Below are positions 7,065-12,694 of a stretch of DNA of 12,694 bases, piece by piece. Every line of letters begins with the position of its first letter. The first letter of the stretch is position 1. The DNA lies in NCBI GenBank assembly GCA_023438115.1, contig JAEZEB010000382.1, forward strand, positions 1 through 12,694, given 5' to 3'. Both the position numbers and the translations under genes were made by a program. The DNA comes from Pseudomonadota bacterium (lineage in GTDB: Bacteria > Pseudomonadota > Gammaproteobacteria > Burkholderiales > Burkholderiaceae_C). Under the pieces are notes generated by a model. It was given only the letters and a program-made list of their open reading frames with translations, had not been told where the DNA came from and did no database searches.

Positions 7065-7983
7065 GCTTCCACGGCTCGCCGCGGAAGCGCTCGGCCAGGA
7101 AATCCACCAGCAGGCGCAGGCGCCTGGGCGTGCTGGCCGTGTGCGGCGCGAGCCAGTGGATGTCGGCGTCGGCCATCGCGTAGCCGGGCAGGACGCGCAC
7201 CAGCTCGCCGCTGGCCAGCTGGCCGGCGATGTCCCAGAGGCTGCGCAGCATGATGCCGCGGCCGGCCAGGCACCAGTCGCGCACCAGTTCTCCCGAATTG
7301 CTGGACAAGGGGCCGCGCACGCGCACGCGCAGCTCCGTGCGGTCGCGTTCGCGCTGCAGCCGCCAGACGTCGGCCTGCTCGTTCTCGCGCACGGTGAGAC
7401 AGTCGTGCGCGGCGAGGTCCTCCACGGTTGCCGGCGTGCCGCGTCGCCGCAGGTAGTCGGGTGCGGCGACGAGCACGCGTTGGTTGCGTGCGAGGCGGCG
7501 GGCCATCCATTCGCTGGCGCGCGGGCCGCGCACCTCCCACAGCCACACGGCGCCGTCGAAGCCTTCGACCGCCAGGTCGGGCAGGTGCTCCGTCAACTGC
7601 AATTGCACGTCCAGGCGCGGATGCTGCGCCTGGAGTTCGGCCAGCGCCGGACCCACCCAGCGGCGCCCGAAGCCGAAGGTGGCCGCCAGCCGGATGCGGC
7701 CCACGGGCTCCTTGTGCCGCTCCTGCAGTTCGGCCTCCATGGCGCGGAAGCCGGCGAGCAGCTCCGCGGCGCGCTCGCACAAGGCCTCGCCCTCCGGCGT
7801 GGGCACGACCTTGCGCGTGGTGCGCTGGAACAGCTTCATGCCCAGGCGCGCCTCCAGCGCCGCGAGGCGCTTGGTGAACACGGAGGGCACGACGTCGGCC
7901 GCCGCGGCCGCGGCCGAGAGGCTGCCGTGGCCGCGGATGCCGAGAAGGACTTCGAGGTCGCCGCGCTGGAGCTGGGGATGCAT
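7021..7983 (-). CDS. LysR-family transcriptional regulator
   Basis: This 320-residue regulator has an N-terminal winged helix-turn-helix (about 9-66; HGSLSAAAAAADVVPSVFTK then LEARLGMKLFQRTTRKV) and a periplasmic-binding-like effector domain (about 95-300; starts VGRIRLAATFGFG). The basic C-terminal tail SAARPGSRPRR runs into the region overlapping the permease gene and looks like incidental extension. ATG 7983 is used because the HTH begins nine residues later; the frame stays open to 8061, but the extra 26 residues are not LysR-like. It is divergent from the hydrolase/dehydrogenase pair with a 76-bp gap, the classic arrangement for a LysR protein controlling its neighbours and itself. A minus-strand AATAAT (8020 to 8015) is its best -10, within a possible operator. 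The inducer is unknown. Confidence 0.93.
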   Translation of the reverse strand: MHPQLQRGDLEVLLGIRGHGSLSAAAAAADVVPSVFTKRLAALEARLGMKLFQRTTRKVVPTPEGEALCERAAELLAGFRAMEAELQERHKEPVGRIRLAATFGFGRRWVGPALAELQAQHPRLDVQLQLTEHLPDLAVEGFDGAVWLWEVRGPRASEWMARRLARNQRVLVAAPDYLRRRGTPATVEDLAAHDCLTVRENEQADVWRLQRERDRTELRVRVRGPLSSNSGELVRDWCLAGRGIMLRSLWDIAGQLASGELVRVLPGYAMADADIHWLAPHTASTPRRLRLLVDFLAERFRGEPWKLTPSAARPGSRPRR

Positions 7984-7991
7984 TGCTGCCG

Positions 7992-8016
7992 ATCCGGAAA
8001 GAATCACTTGCCGGAT
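7992..8016. promoter_or_regulatory. Dyad between the LysR gene and the hydrolase, candidate operator
   Basis: ATCCGG and CCGGAT form a perfect 6-bp inverted repeat separated by 13 bp, centred near 8004. It is about 20 bp upstream of the LysR ATG and about 56 bp upstream of the presumed hydrolase transcript start, and it overlaps the AATAAT that could serve as the LysR -10. The spacing differs from the usual T-N11-A LysR box, so the assignment is tentative. Confidence 0.35.
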
Positions 8017-8043
8017 TATTGCTGGCGCCGGCCGGGCCCCGGG

Positions 8044-8052
8044 TGCCAGAAT
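8044..8052 (+). promoter_or_regulatory. Extended -10 promoter element for the hydrolase gene
   Basis: TGCCAGAAT (TGn plus CAGAAT) ends 7 nt before the ATG at 8060, so the transcript would begin at or next to the A of the start codon. There is no Shine-Dalgarno and no recognisable -35 box, which fits an activator-dependent, leaderless promoter. The same 11-mer TGCCAGAATGC precedes pgsA. Confidence 0.45.
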
Positions 8053-8059
8053 GCCGCCC

Positions 8060-8944
8060 ATGCTGGCCGGCTTCGAAACCTTGCGCCTGGACCGCGGCGG
8101 TGTCGCGCTGAACGTGCGCCGCGCGGGGCGGGGCGCACCGCTGCTCCTGCTGCACGGGCATCCGCAGACGCACGCGATGTGGCATCGCGTGGCCCCGGAA
8201 CTTGCGCAGCATTTCGAGGTGGTGCTGCTGGACCTGCGCGGCTACGGCGACTCGGCCCGGCCGCCGGCCGGCGAAGACTCTGGTGCGTATGCCAAGCGCG
8301 AAATGGCGCTCGATGCGATCGAGGTGATGCGCCAGCTGGGACACACGCGTTTCCAGGTGCTCGCCCACGACCGCGGCGCGCGCGTGGCGCACCGCCTCGC
8401 CCTCGACCATCCGCAGGCCGTGGAGCGCCTCCTGCTGCTGGACATCGCGCCCACGCTGGCGATGTATCGCGGCACGAACGAAGCATTCGCGCGCGCCTAC
8501 TGGCACTGGTTCTTCCTGGTGCAGCCCGGCCCGCTGCCCGAGGCGCTGATCGCCTCGGACCCGGCGCGCTACGTGCGCAGCGTGATGGGCGCGCGCCATG
8601 CGGGCCTGTCGGCCTTCCATCCCGAGGCCCTGGCGGAATACGAGCGCTGCGCCGCGCTGCCGGGAACGGCCGCCGCCGTGGTCGCCGACTACCGGGCCAG
8701 CGCCGGCATCGACCTGCGCCACGACCAGGAAGACGCCGATGCGGGCCGCAAGCTCACGCAGCCGCTGCGCGTGCTGTGGGGCGCGCATGGCGCGGTGGGC
8801 CGCTGCTTCGACGTGCCGGCGCTGTGGCGCGCGGCCGCCGACGATTTCTCCGGCCGCAGCCTGGATTGCGGCCACTACATCGCGGAAGAGGCCCCGGCCC
8901 TTCTGCTTCATGAATCCCTAGATTTCTTCAGGAGCAACCCGTGA
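8060..8944 (+). CDS. Alpha/beta hydrolase, fluoroacetate (haloacetate) dehalogenase-like
   Basis: This 294-residue alpha/beta-hydrolase is closest by eye to fluoroacetate dehalogenases (EC 3.8.1.3), which convert haloacetate to glycolate and halide through an aspartyl ester. All the hallmark residues of the Rhodopseudomonas enzyme have counterparts in order: nucleophile D104 (AHDRGARV), carboxylate-binding R105 and R108, acid D128 (LLDIAPT), halide-pocket H149-W150 (YWHWFFL) and Y211 (DYRASAGID), and base H272 (CGHY). The oxyanion motif LHGHPQT (31-37) is also present. No signal peptide is seen, so it is cytoplasmic. The aspartate (not serine) nucleophile separates it from esterases; epoxide hydrolase is the main alternative, but the HW/Y halide pocket argues against it. 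It overlaps the next gene by 4 bp (GTGA), so it is coupled to the dehydrogenase. The true substrate may differ from fluoroacetate. Confidence 0.82.
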   Translation: MLAGFETLRLDRGGVALNVRRAGRGAPLLLLHGHPQTHAMWHRVAPELAQHFEVVLLDLRGYGDSARPPAGEDSGAYAKREMALDAIEVMRQLGHTRFQVLAHDRGARVAHRLALDHPQAVERLLLLDIAPTLAMYRGTNEAFARAYWHWFFLVQPGPLPEALIASDPARYVRSVMGARHAGLSAFHPEALAEYERCAALPGTAAAVVADYRASAGIDLRHDQEDADAGRKLTQPLRVLWGAHGAVGRCFDVPALWRAAADDFSGRSLDCGHYIAEEAPALLLHESLDFFRSNP

Positions 8945-10026
8945 GCAGGAAGCGCATCGCAGTCATCGCCGGCGACGGCATCGGCAAGGAAGTCATGCCC
9001 GAGGGCGTGCGCGTCGTGGACGCGGCCGCCCGCAAGTTCGGGATCGACCTGCAGTTCGACCACTTCGATTTCGCCAGCTGGGACTACTGCGAGAAGCATG
9101 GCCAGTACATGCCGGAGAACTGGAAGGAGCAGGTCGGTGGCCACGACGCTATCTTCTTCGGCGCCGTGGGCTGGCCGGAGAAGATCGCCGACCACGTGTC
9201 GCTGTGGCAGTCGCTGCTGCTGTTCCGCCGCGAGTTCGACCAGTACGTCAACCTGCGGCCGGCGCGCCTGATGCCCGGCATCGTCGCCCCGGTGGTGCGC
9301 AAGGACGGCAGCCGCCGCGAGCCCGGCGAGATCGACATGTACATCGTGCGCGAGAACACCGAGGGCGAGTATTCCTCCATCGGCGGGCGCATGTACCCGG
9401 GCACCGAGCGCGAGATCGTGATGCAGGAGACGGTGATGTCCCGCCACGGGGTGGACCGCGTCCTGAAGTTCGCCTTCGAGTTGGCGCAGTCGCGCCCGAA
9501 GAAGCACCTGACCAGCGCCACCAAGTCCAACGGCATCGCGATCACCATGCCGTACTGGGACGAGCGCGTGGCCGAGATGGCGGCGAAGTATCCGCAGGTG
9601 AAGACGGACAAGTTCCACATCGACATCCTCACGGCCCACTTCGTGCAACGGCCCGACTTTTTCGACGTGGTGGTGGCGAGCAACCTGTTCGGCGACATCC
9701 TCAGCGACCTGGGCCCGGCCTGCACCGGCACGATCGGCATCGCGCCCAGCGCCAACCTGAATCCCGACCGGCGCTTTCCCTCGCTGTTCGAGCCGGTGCA
9801 CGGGTCGGCGCCCGACATCTACGGCAGGAACATCGCCAACCCGATCGGCCAGATCTGGTGCGGCGCGATGATGCTGGAGTTCCTGGGGCACAAGGACGCG
9901 CACGACGCGATCCTGAAGGCTATCGAGACGGTGCTCGACCCGAAATCGGGCGCGCCGCGCACGCCGGACATCGGCGGCAAGGCGGGCACCACCGACCTGG
10001 GCCACGCCATCGCCGCCGCGCTGTAA
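8941..10026 (+). CDS. Tartrate / D-malate dehydrogenase family (beta-decarboxylating, NAD-dependent)
   Basis: This 361-residue cytoplasmic enzyme belongs to the isocitrate/isopropylmalate dehydrogenase superfamily. The closest resemblance is to the tartrate dehydrogenase / D-malate dehydrogenase branch, which oxidises 2-hydroxyacids such as tartrate and D-malate. Branch-like features are FFGAVGWP (72-79), DHVSLW (84-89), QYVNLRPARL (101-110) and ENTEGEYSSIGGR (138-150). Catalytic Y144 and K195 (SATKSN) and metal-binding D228, D252 and D256 (FGDILSD) are present, and the NAD-site stretch is HGSAPDIYGRNIANP (287-301). Leucine-pathway isopropylmalate dehydrogenase is less likely, because that gene normally sits with leuCD. 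The GTG start is supported by AGGAG at 8930-8934, 6 nt upstream, and by the 4-bp overlap with the hydrolase gene. The pair, divergent from a LysR gene, recalls dmlR/dmlA of E. coli. The exact substrate is not determinable here. Confidence 0.88.
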   Translation: MSRKRIAVIAGDGIGKEVMPEGVRVVDAAARKFGIDLQFDHFDFASWDYCEKHGQYMPENWKEQVGGHDAIFFGAVGWPEKIADHVSLWQSLLLFRREFDQYVNLRPARLMPGIVAPVVRKDGSRREPGEIDMYIVRENTEGEYSSIGGRMYPGTEREIVMQETVMSRHGVDRVLKFAFELAQSRPKKHLTSATKSNGIAITMPYWDERVAEMAAKYPQVKTDKFHIDILTAHFVQRPDFFDVVVASNLFGDILSDLGPACTGTIGIAPSANLNPDRRFPSLFEPVHGSAPDIYGRNIANPIGQIWCGAMMLEFLGHKDAHDAILKAIETVLDPKSGAPRTPDIGGKAGTTDLGHAIAAAL

Positions 10027-10031
10027 CGATT

Positions 10032-10048
10032 TGCGGCCGCGTGCCGCA
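10032..10048 (+). repeat. Hairpin just after the dehydrogenase stop codon
   Basis: TGCGGC / GCCGCA is a perfect 6-bp inverted repeat with a 5-nt loop, starting 5 nt after the stop at 10026. No T run follows. It may help form the 3' end of the dehydrogenase mRNA, but short GC-rich hairpins arise readily in DNA of this composition. Confidence 0.3.
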
Positions 10049-10064
10049 TCGCAGCAGCAGGAAG

Positions 10065-10084
10065 GCGCGCACGTGAGTGCGCGC
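10065..10084. repeat. Perfect dyad 1 upstream of hupB
   Basis: GCGCGCAC and GTGCGCGC form a perfect 8-bp inverted repeat around GTGA. As RNA it is a stable stem with a GNRA loop; as DNA it is a dyad centred about 102 bp upstream of the predicted hupB transcript start. No T run follows. A related dyad lies at 10092-10112. Confidence 0.45.
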
Positions 10085-10091
10085 TCGTGAT

Positions 10092-10112
10092 GGGCGCACG
10101 TAGAATGCGCCC
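10092..10112. repeat. Perfect dyad 2 upstream of hupB
   Basis: GGGCGCA and TGCGCCC form a perfect 7-bp inverted repeat with a 7-nt centre that includes most of TAGAAT (10101-10106), itself a possible secondary -10. The core GCGCACGT...TGCGC resembles dyad 1, with centres 27-28 bp apart. It could be tandem operators or tandem 3'-end hairpins of the dehydrogenase transcript. Confidence 0.4.
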
Positions 10113-10140
10113 CTCGCGTGTTGTATTGCCGCATGGCGTA

Positions 10141-10170
10141 TTGACACCTCTCGCGGCGCTGTTCTCTAAT
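10141..10170 (+). promoter_or_regulatory. Sigma-70-type promoter of hupB
   Basis: A perfect TTGACA -35 box (10141-10146), an 18-bp spacer and TCTAAT (10165-10170; five of six to TATAAT) make the best promoter in the window. Transcription should begin near 10177, giving hupB a leader of about 110 nt. Such strength fits the abundance of HU. Confidence 0.8.
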
Positions 10171-10180
10171 GAATGCCAGC

Positions 10181-10240
10181 GTCTCCCTTCCTGCCACGCG
10201 TTCCGAAAAGCGGCCTGCGGGAACGGGAGACAAATTTTTG
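10181..10240 (+). promoter_or_regulatory. Terminator-like hairpin in the hupB leader, candidate attenuator
   Basis: GTCTCCC (10181-10187) pairs with GGGAGAC (10225-10231), and the stem continues inward as TTCCTGC (10188-10194) with GCGGGAA (10217-10223). This gives about 14 bp with one bulged C (10224) and one G-T pair. AAATTTTTG follows. The hairpin starts about 4 nt after the predicted transcript start and lies wholly before the hupB start. It could be an attenuator, a leaky terminator yielding a roughly 60-nt RNA, or a 5' stabilising structure. Confidence 0.55.
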
Positions 10241-10287
10241 AAGAGACCACCGTCCGTCCAAAACTCTTTTCCTGCACGAGGGGCCCA

Positions 10288-10560
10288 GTGAACAAGACCG
10301 AACTGATCGAGCACATCGCCAAACACGCCGACATTTCCAAGGCCGCGGCCACCCGCGCGCTGGAGTCGATGATCGGCGCGGTGAAGACCACGCTGAAGAA
10401 GGGCGGATCGGTCTCGCTCGTCGGATTCGGCACCTTCGCGGTGGGCAAGCGGGCCGCCCGCAGCGGCCGGAATCCCCGCACCGGCGCGCAGATTAAAATC
10501 AAGGCTGCCAAGGTGCCCAAGTTCCGTCCCGGCAAGGCGCTGAAAGACGCGCTGAACTGA
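10288..10560 (+). CDS. hupB: DNA-binding protein HU (beta-type)
   Basis: HU is a small dimeric nucleoid protein that bends and compacts DNA. The 90-residue product has standard length and fold: an alpha-helical dimer core (NKTELIEHIAKHADISKAAA...), the signature GFGTFAVGKRAARSGRNPRTG (46-66) and the arm proline P63 that intercalates into DNA, then the C-terminal KVPKFRPGKALKDALN. The GTG start at 10288 is chosen over the longer open frame (to 10087) because family sequence begins there and GAGGGG (10278-10283) is correctly spaced upstream. It has a strong promoter and a structured leader of about 110 nt. tRNA-Val follows after only 18 bp with no real terminator between, so the two are probably cotranscribed. 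ppiD beyond it matches the hupB-ppiD order of other proteobacteria, but the gene before hupB is not lon, as in E. coli. Confidence 0.97.
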   Translation: MNKTELIEHIAKHADISKAAATRALESMIGAVKTTLKKGGSVSLVGFGTFAVGKRAARSGRNPRTGAQIKIKAAKVPKFRPGKALKDALN

Positions 10561-10578
10561 TTGGCCGGTTTCCCGGTG

Positions 10579-10654
10579 GGGTGCTTAGCTCAGCTGGTAG
10601 AGCGGCGCCCTTACAAGGCGTAGGTCGGCGGTTCGATCCCGTCAGCACCCACCA
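10579..10654 (+). tRNA. tRNA-Val (anticodon UAC)
   Basis: A complete 76-nt cloverleaf with encoded CCA. Acceptor stem GGGTGCT / AGCACCC (10579-10585, 10644-10650); D arm GCTC...GAGC; anticodon stem GCGCC / GGCGT with loop CTTACAA and anticodon TAC at 10612-10614; five-base variable loop AGGTC; T arm GGCGG-TTCGATC-CCGTC; discriminator A, then CCA at 10652-10654. Only two G-T pairs occur (anticodon and T stems). It reads GUA and, if modified at U34, other valine codons. It lies between hupB and a strong terminator. Confidence 0.98.
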
Positions 10655-10660
10655 ACGAAC

Positions 10661-10690
10661 AAGGCGAACCGTGGTTCGCCTTTTTGTTTT
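10661..10690 (+). terminator. Intrinsic terminator after tRNA-Val
   Basis: AAGGCGAAC / GTTCGCCTT forms a 9-bp stem with loop CGTG, followed by a T-rich run (TTTTTGTTTT overlapping the stem end). It begins 7 nt after the tRNA CCA, so it ends the hupB-tRNA transcript. It lies 17 bp before the ppiD ATG, so ppiD must rely on read-through or on a promoter not recognised here. Confidence 0.93.
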
Positions 10691-10707
10691 CCTCAGAGCG
10701 AGTAGCC

Positions 10708-12627
10708 ATGTTTGATTTCGTCCGCAAGCACACCAGGGTGATGCAGCTGCTGCTGTTCATCCTGATCGTCCCGTCGTTCGTCTTGTTCGGGCTGGAGGGC
10801 TACAACCGCTACCAGGAAGGCGGCGACGTCGTCGCCAAGGTCGACGGCCGCGAGATCACCCAGGCCGACTGGGACAACGCGCACCGCCAGGAAGTGGAGC
10901 GCCTGCGCCAGCAGATGCCCAATCTCGATGCGAAGCTGCTCGATTCGCCCGCGGCCCGCTACGGCACGCTCGAGCGCCTGGTGCGCGACCGCGTGCTGGC
11001 CGCGGCGGCGGAGCAGGGCCACCTGGCCGTGAGCGACCAGCGCGTCGCCCGCGAGCTGCAGAACAACGAGCTGATCGCTTCGCTGCGCGGCCCCGACGGC
11101 AAGCTGGACATGGAGCGCTATCGCCAGCTGCTCGCCAACCAGGGCATGACGCCGCAGATGTTCGAGAACAGCGTGCGCCGCGACATCGCCATGGCGCAGG
11201 TGCTGGGCGGCGTGGCGCAGTCCTCCTTCGCGCCCGTGGCACCCGCCGAAGTGGCGCTGGACGCCTATTTCGGCCGCCGCGAGGTGCAGGTCGCGCGCTT
11301 CGATCCCGCCAACTTCCGCGCGAAGGTCGAGGTGACGGATGCGGAGCTGCAGGCCTTCTACAAGGAGAACCCGCAGCTGTTCCAGGCGCCGGAGCAGGCG
11401 GACATCGAATACGCGGTGCTGGACGCGAGCGCGCTGGCGCAGGGCGTGGCGCTCAACGAGGCGGACCTGCGCAACTACTACGAGCAGAACGCGGCGCGCC
11501 TGGGCGGCAAGGACGAGCGCCGCGCGAGCCACATCCTCATCGCCGTGCCCAAGGGCGCGCCCGACGCCGACAAGCAGAAGGCGAAGGCCAAGGCGGAGGA
11601 GGTCCTCGCGCAGGTGAAGAAGAATCCCGACGCCTTCGCCGAGATCGCGAAGAAGGAATCGCAGGATCCGGGCTCCGCCGCGCAGGGCGGCGACCTCGAC
11701 TTCTTCGCCCGCGGCGCCATGGTCAAGCCCTTCGAGGATGCGGTCTTCGCGCTGCAGAACAAGGGCGACATCAGCGGCGTGGTGGAGTCCGACTTCGGCT
11801 TCCACGTCATCAAGCTCACCGACATCCGCACCGAGAAGCCGCGCAGCTTCGAGCAGATGCGCGGCGAACTCGAGGAGCAACTCAAGCGCGAACAGGCGCA
11901 GAAGCGCTATGCCGAGGCGGCCGAGACCTTCAGCAACACCGTCTACGAGCAGGCGGATTCGCTGCAGCCCGTGGCCGACAAGCTGAAGCTGGAGGTCCGC
12001 AAGGCGCAAGGCGTGACGCGCAACCCGCAGCCGGGCGCCACCGGCCCGCTGGCGAACCCGCGTTTCCTCGAGGCGCTGTTCGCGGCCGACTCGGTGGAGC
12101 GCAAGCGCAACAGCGAGGCGGTGGAATTCGGCCCGATGCAGATGGTGTCCGGCCGCGTGACGCAATACTCGCCCGCGCGCACGCGCCCCTTCGAGGAAGT
12201 GAAGGACCAGGTGCGCGAGCGTGTCGTCGCCACCAAGGCGGCCGAACTGGCGCGCAAGGAAGGCGAGGCGAAGCTGGCGGCCTGGAAGGCCACGCCCGCG
12301 AGCGCCGAATTCCCGCCCGCCGCGGCCATCTCGCGCCAGGACGCCGGCCAGCAGCCGCGCCAGGTGATCGAGGCCGCCCTGCGCGCCGACCCGGCCGCGC
12401 TGCCGGCGATCGTCGGGGTGGACCTGGGCAACGAGGGCTATGCCATCGTGAAGGTCAACAAGGCGCTGACGCGCGAGCGTCCGTCGCCGCAGCAGGCCGT
12501 GCAGGAAATGCAGCAGTACACCCGCGCCTGGGCGATGGCCGAGGCGACGTCGTACTACGAGATGCTCAAGGACCGCTTCAAGGTCCGCATCGAGGTGGCG
12601 AAGCCGCAGGGGGCGCTGGGGCAGTAA
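10708..12627 (+). CDS. ppiD: PpiD-like membrane-anchored periplasmic chaperone / peptidyl-prolyl isomerase
   Basis: PpiD is an inner-membrane-anchored periplasmic chaperone that contacts proteins leaving the Sec translocon. The 639-residue product has a short cytoplasmic N-terminus (MFDFVRKHTRVMQ), one membrane anchor (about 13-30), a SurA-like N-terminal chaperone region (about 37-180), a parvulin domain (about 268-372) and a helical C-terminal domain with late SurA/PpiD-like sequence (VIEAALRADPAALP near 553-566). The parvulin domain retains both histidines of the usual active site, H275 (RRASHILI) and H366 (FGFHVIKL), plus GGDLDFFARGAMVKPFEDA, so isomerase activity is plausible although E. 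coli PpiD is reported to lack it. ATG 10708 is chosen because MFDFVRKHTR is the family start; an in-frame TTG at 10684 lies in the terminator T run. The ribosome-binding site is weak (GAGCGAG near 10696-10702). Length fits Burkholderiales homologues. Confidence 0.95.
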   Translation: MFDFVRKHTRVMQLLLFILIVPSFVLFGLEGYNRYQEGGDVVAKVDGREITQADWDNAHRQEVERLRQQMPNLDAKLLDSPAARYGTLERLVRDRVLAAAAEQGHLAVSDQRVARELQNNELIASLRGPDGKLDMERYRQLLANQGMTPQMFENSVRRDIAMAQVLGGVAQSSFAPVAPAEVALDAYFGRREVQVARFDPANFRAKVEVTDAELQAFYKENPQLFQAPEQADIEYAVLDASALAQGVALNEADLRNYYEQNAARLGGKDERRASHILIAVPKGAPDADKQKAKAKAEEVLAQVKKNPDAFAEIAKKESQDPGSAAQGGDLDFFARGAMVKPFEDAVFALQNKGDISGVVESDFGFHVIKLTDIRTEKPRSFEQMRGELEEQLKREQAQKRYAEAAETFSNTVYEQADSLQPVADKLKLEVRKAQGVTRNPQPGATGPLANPRFLEALFAADSVERKRNSEAVEFGPMQMVSGRVTQYSPARTRPFEEVKDQVRERVVATKAAELARKEGEAKLAAWKATPASAEFPPAAAISRQDAGQQPRQVIEAALRADPAALPAIVGVDLGNEGYAIVKVNKALTRERPSPQQAVQEMQQYTRAWAMAEATSYYEMLKDRFKVRIEVAKPQGALGQ

Positions 12628-12662
12628 GTCCCGGCCAGGGCGCCCGCCGTCCCCGGATCGGC

Positions 12663-12680
12663 GCGGCGGCGAAGCGCCGC
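12663..12680 (+). terminator. GC-rich hairpin after ppiD, weak terminator candidate
   Basis: GCGGCG / CGCCGC forms a 6-bp stem with a 6-nt loop, 36 nt beyond the ppiD stop. No T run follows before the window ends, so a classical intrinsic terminator is not supported. Confidence 0.25.
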
Positions 12681-12694
12681 AACCGGTCACGCAC

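Noticed and set aside
7984..8061. 26-residue N-terminal extension of the LysR protein
   Set aside because: The DNA-binding domain begins shortly after ATG 7983, and the extension would consume the whole divergent promoter region.
6638..8911. Minus-strand open frame of 757 codons across the permease, LysR and hydrolase genes
   Set aside because: It crosses three well-supported genes in a shadow frame and has low-complexity Arg/Ala/Gly composition.
10087..10287. N-terminal extension of HU
   Set aside because: The stretch contains the TTGACA/TCTAAT promoter and leader hairpin, and HU family sequence starts at GTG 10288 behind a good ribosome-binding site.
10564..10576. Small hairpin between hupB and tRNA-Val as a terminator
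   Set aside because: Only a 4-bp CCGG stem with no T run, too weak to end transcription.
10693..12690. Open frame of 665 codons antisense to ppiD
   Set aside because: It mirrors ppiD codon by codon, with repetitive Arg/His/Leu composition and no family resemblance; ppiD is clearly the gene.
1..12694. CRISPR array, insertion sequence, prophage or integration site at the tRNA
   Set aside because: No regularly spaced repeats, transposase or integrase, or duplicated tRNA 3' end was seen; every gene looks like core chromosome with uniform composition.

Overview
The window is about 12.7 kb of high-GC chromosomal DNA from a betaproteobacterium. It is most likely Burkholderiales and probably Comamonadaceae-like (Ramlibacter/Variovorax type). 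This rests on codon use, the EarP plus arginine-32 EF-P pairing, the hupB / tRNA-Val / ppiD order, and the close protein resemblance of UvrC, PgsA and HU to that order. The genus is inference. It looks like core chromosome: there is no phage, transposon, CRISPR array or integration signature, and no gap without a gene exceeds about 260 bp.

Layout. Minus strand, right to left: earP (3457-2417), efp (2319-1765), an intrinsic terminator, a DUF3445 / heme-dependent oxidative N-demethylase-like protein (1718-921) and an AEC-family permease (921-43). Plus strand from 3478: uvrC, pgsA (5599-6168) and an EamA/DMT-family permease (6168-7064). Next comes a minus-strand LysR regulator (7983-7021) whose 3' end overlaps the permease gene. 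It is divergent from a two-gene plus-strand unit: a fluoroacetate-dehalogenase-like alpha/beta hydrolase (8060-8944) and a tartrate/D-malate dehydrogenase family enzyme (8941-10026). The right end carries a 261-bp regulatory region, hupB (10288-10560), tRNA-Val(UAC) (10579-10654), a terminator and a PpiD-like periplasmic chaperone (10708-12627).

How the genes work together. EarP rhamnosylates Arg32 of EF-P so that ribosomes get through proline stretches. UvrC and PgsA are housekeeping (nucleotide excision repair, phosphatidylglycerol synthesis). The LysR / hydrolase / dehydrogenase block looks like a small catabolic module, and its key catalytic residues are intact. HU, tRNA-Val and PpiD form a conserved housekeeping block.

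No wholly new system is evident. The most interesting signals are regulatory: (1) four genes (earP, uvrC, pgsA, the hydrolase) have a -10-like hexamer ending 7-8 nt before the ATG, implying leaderless mRNAs, and earP and uvrC may share one symmetric -10 in a 20-bp gap; (2) the hupB leader holds a long terminator-like hairpin with a T run between a near-consensus promoter and the gene; (3) the efp terminator abuts the DUF3445 start codon and contains its only Shine-Dalgarno-like sequence. All of these were read by eye and none has been tested.
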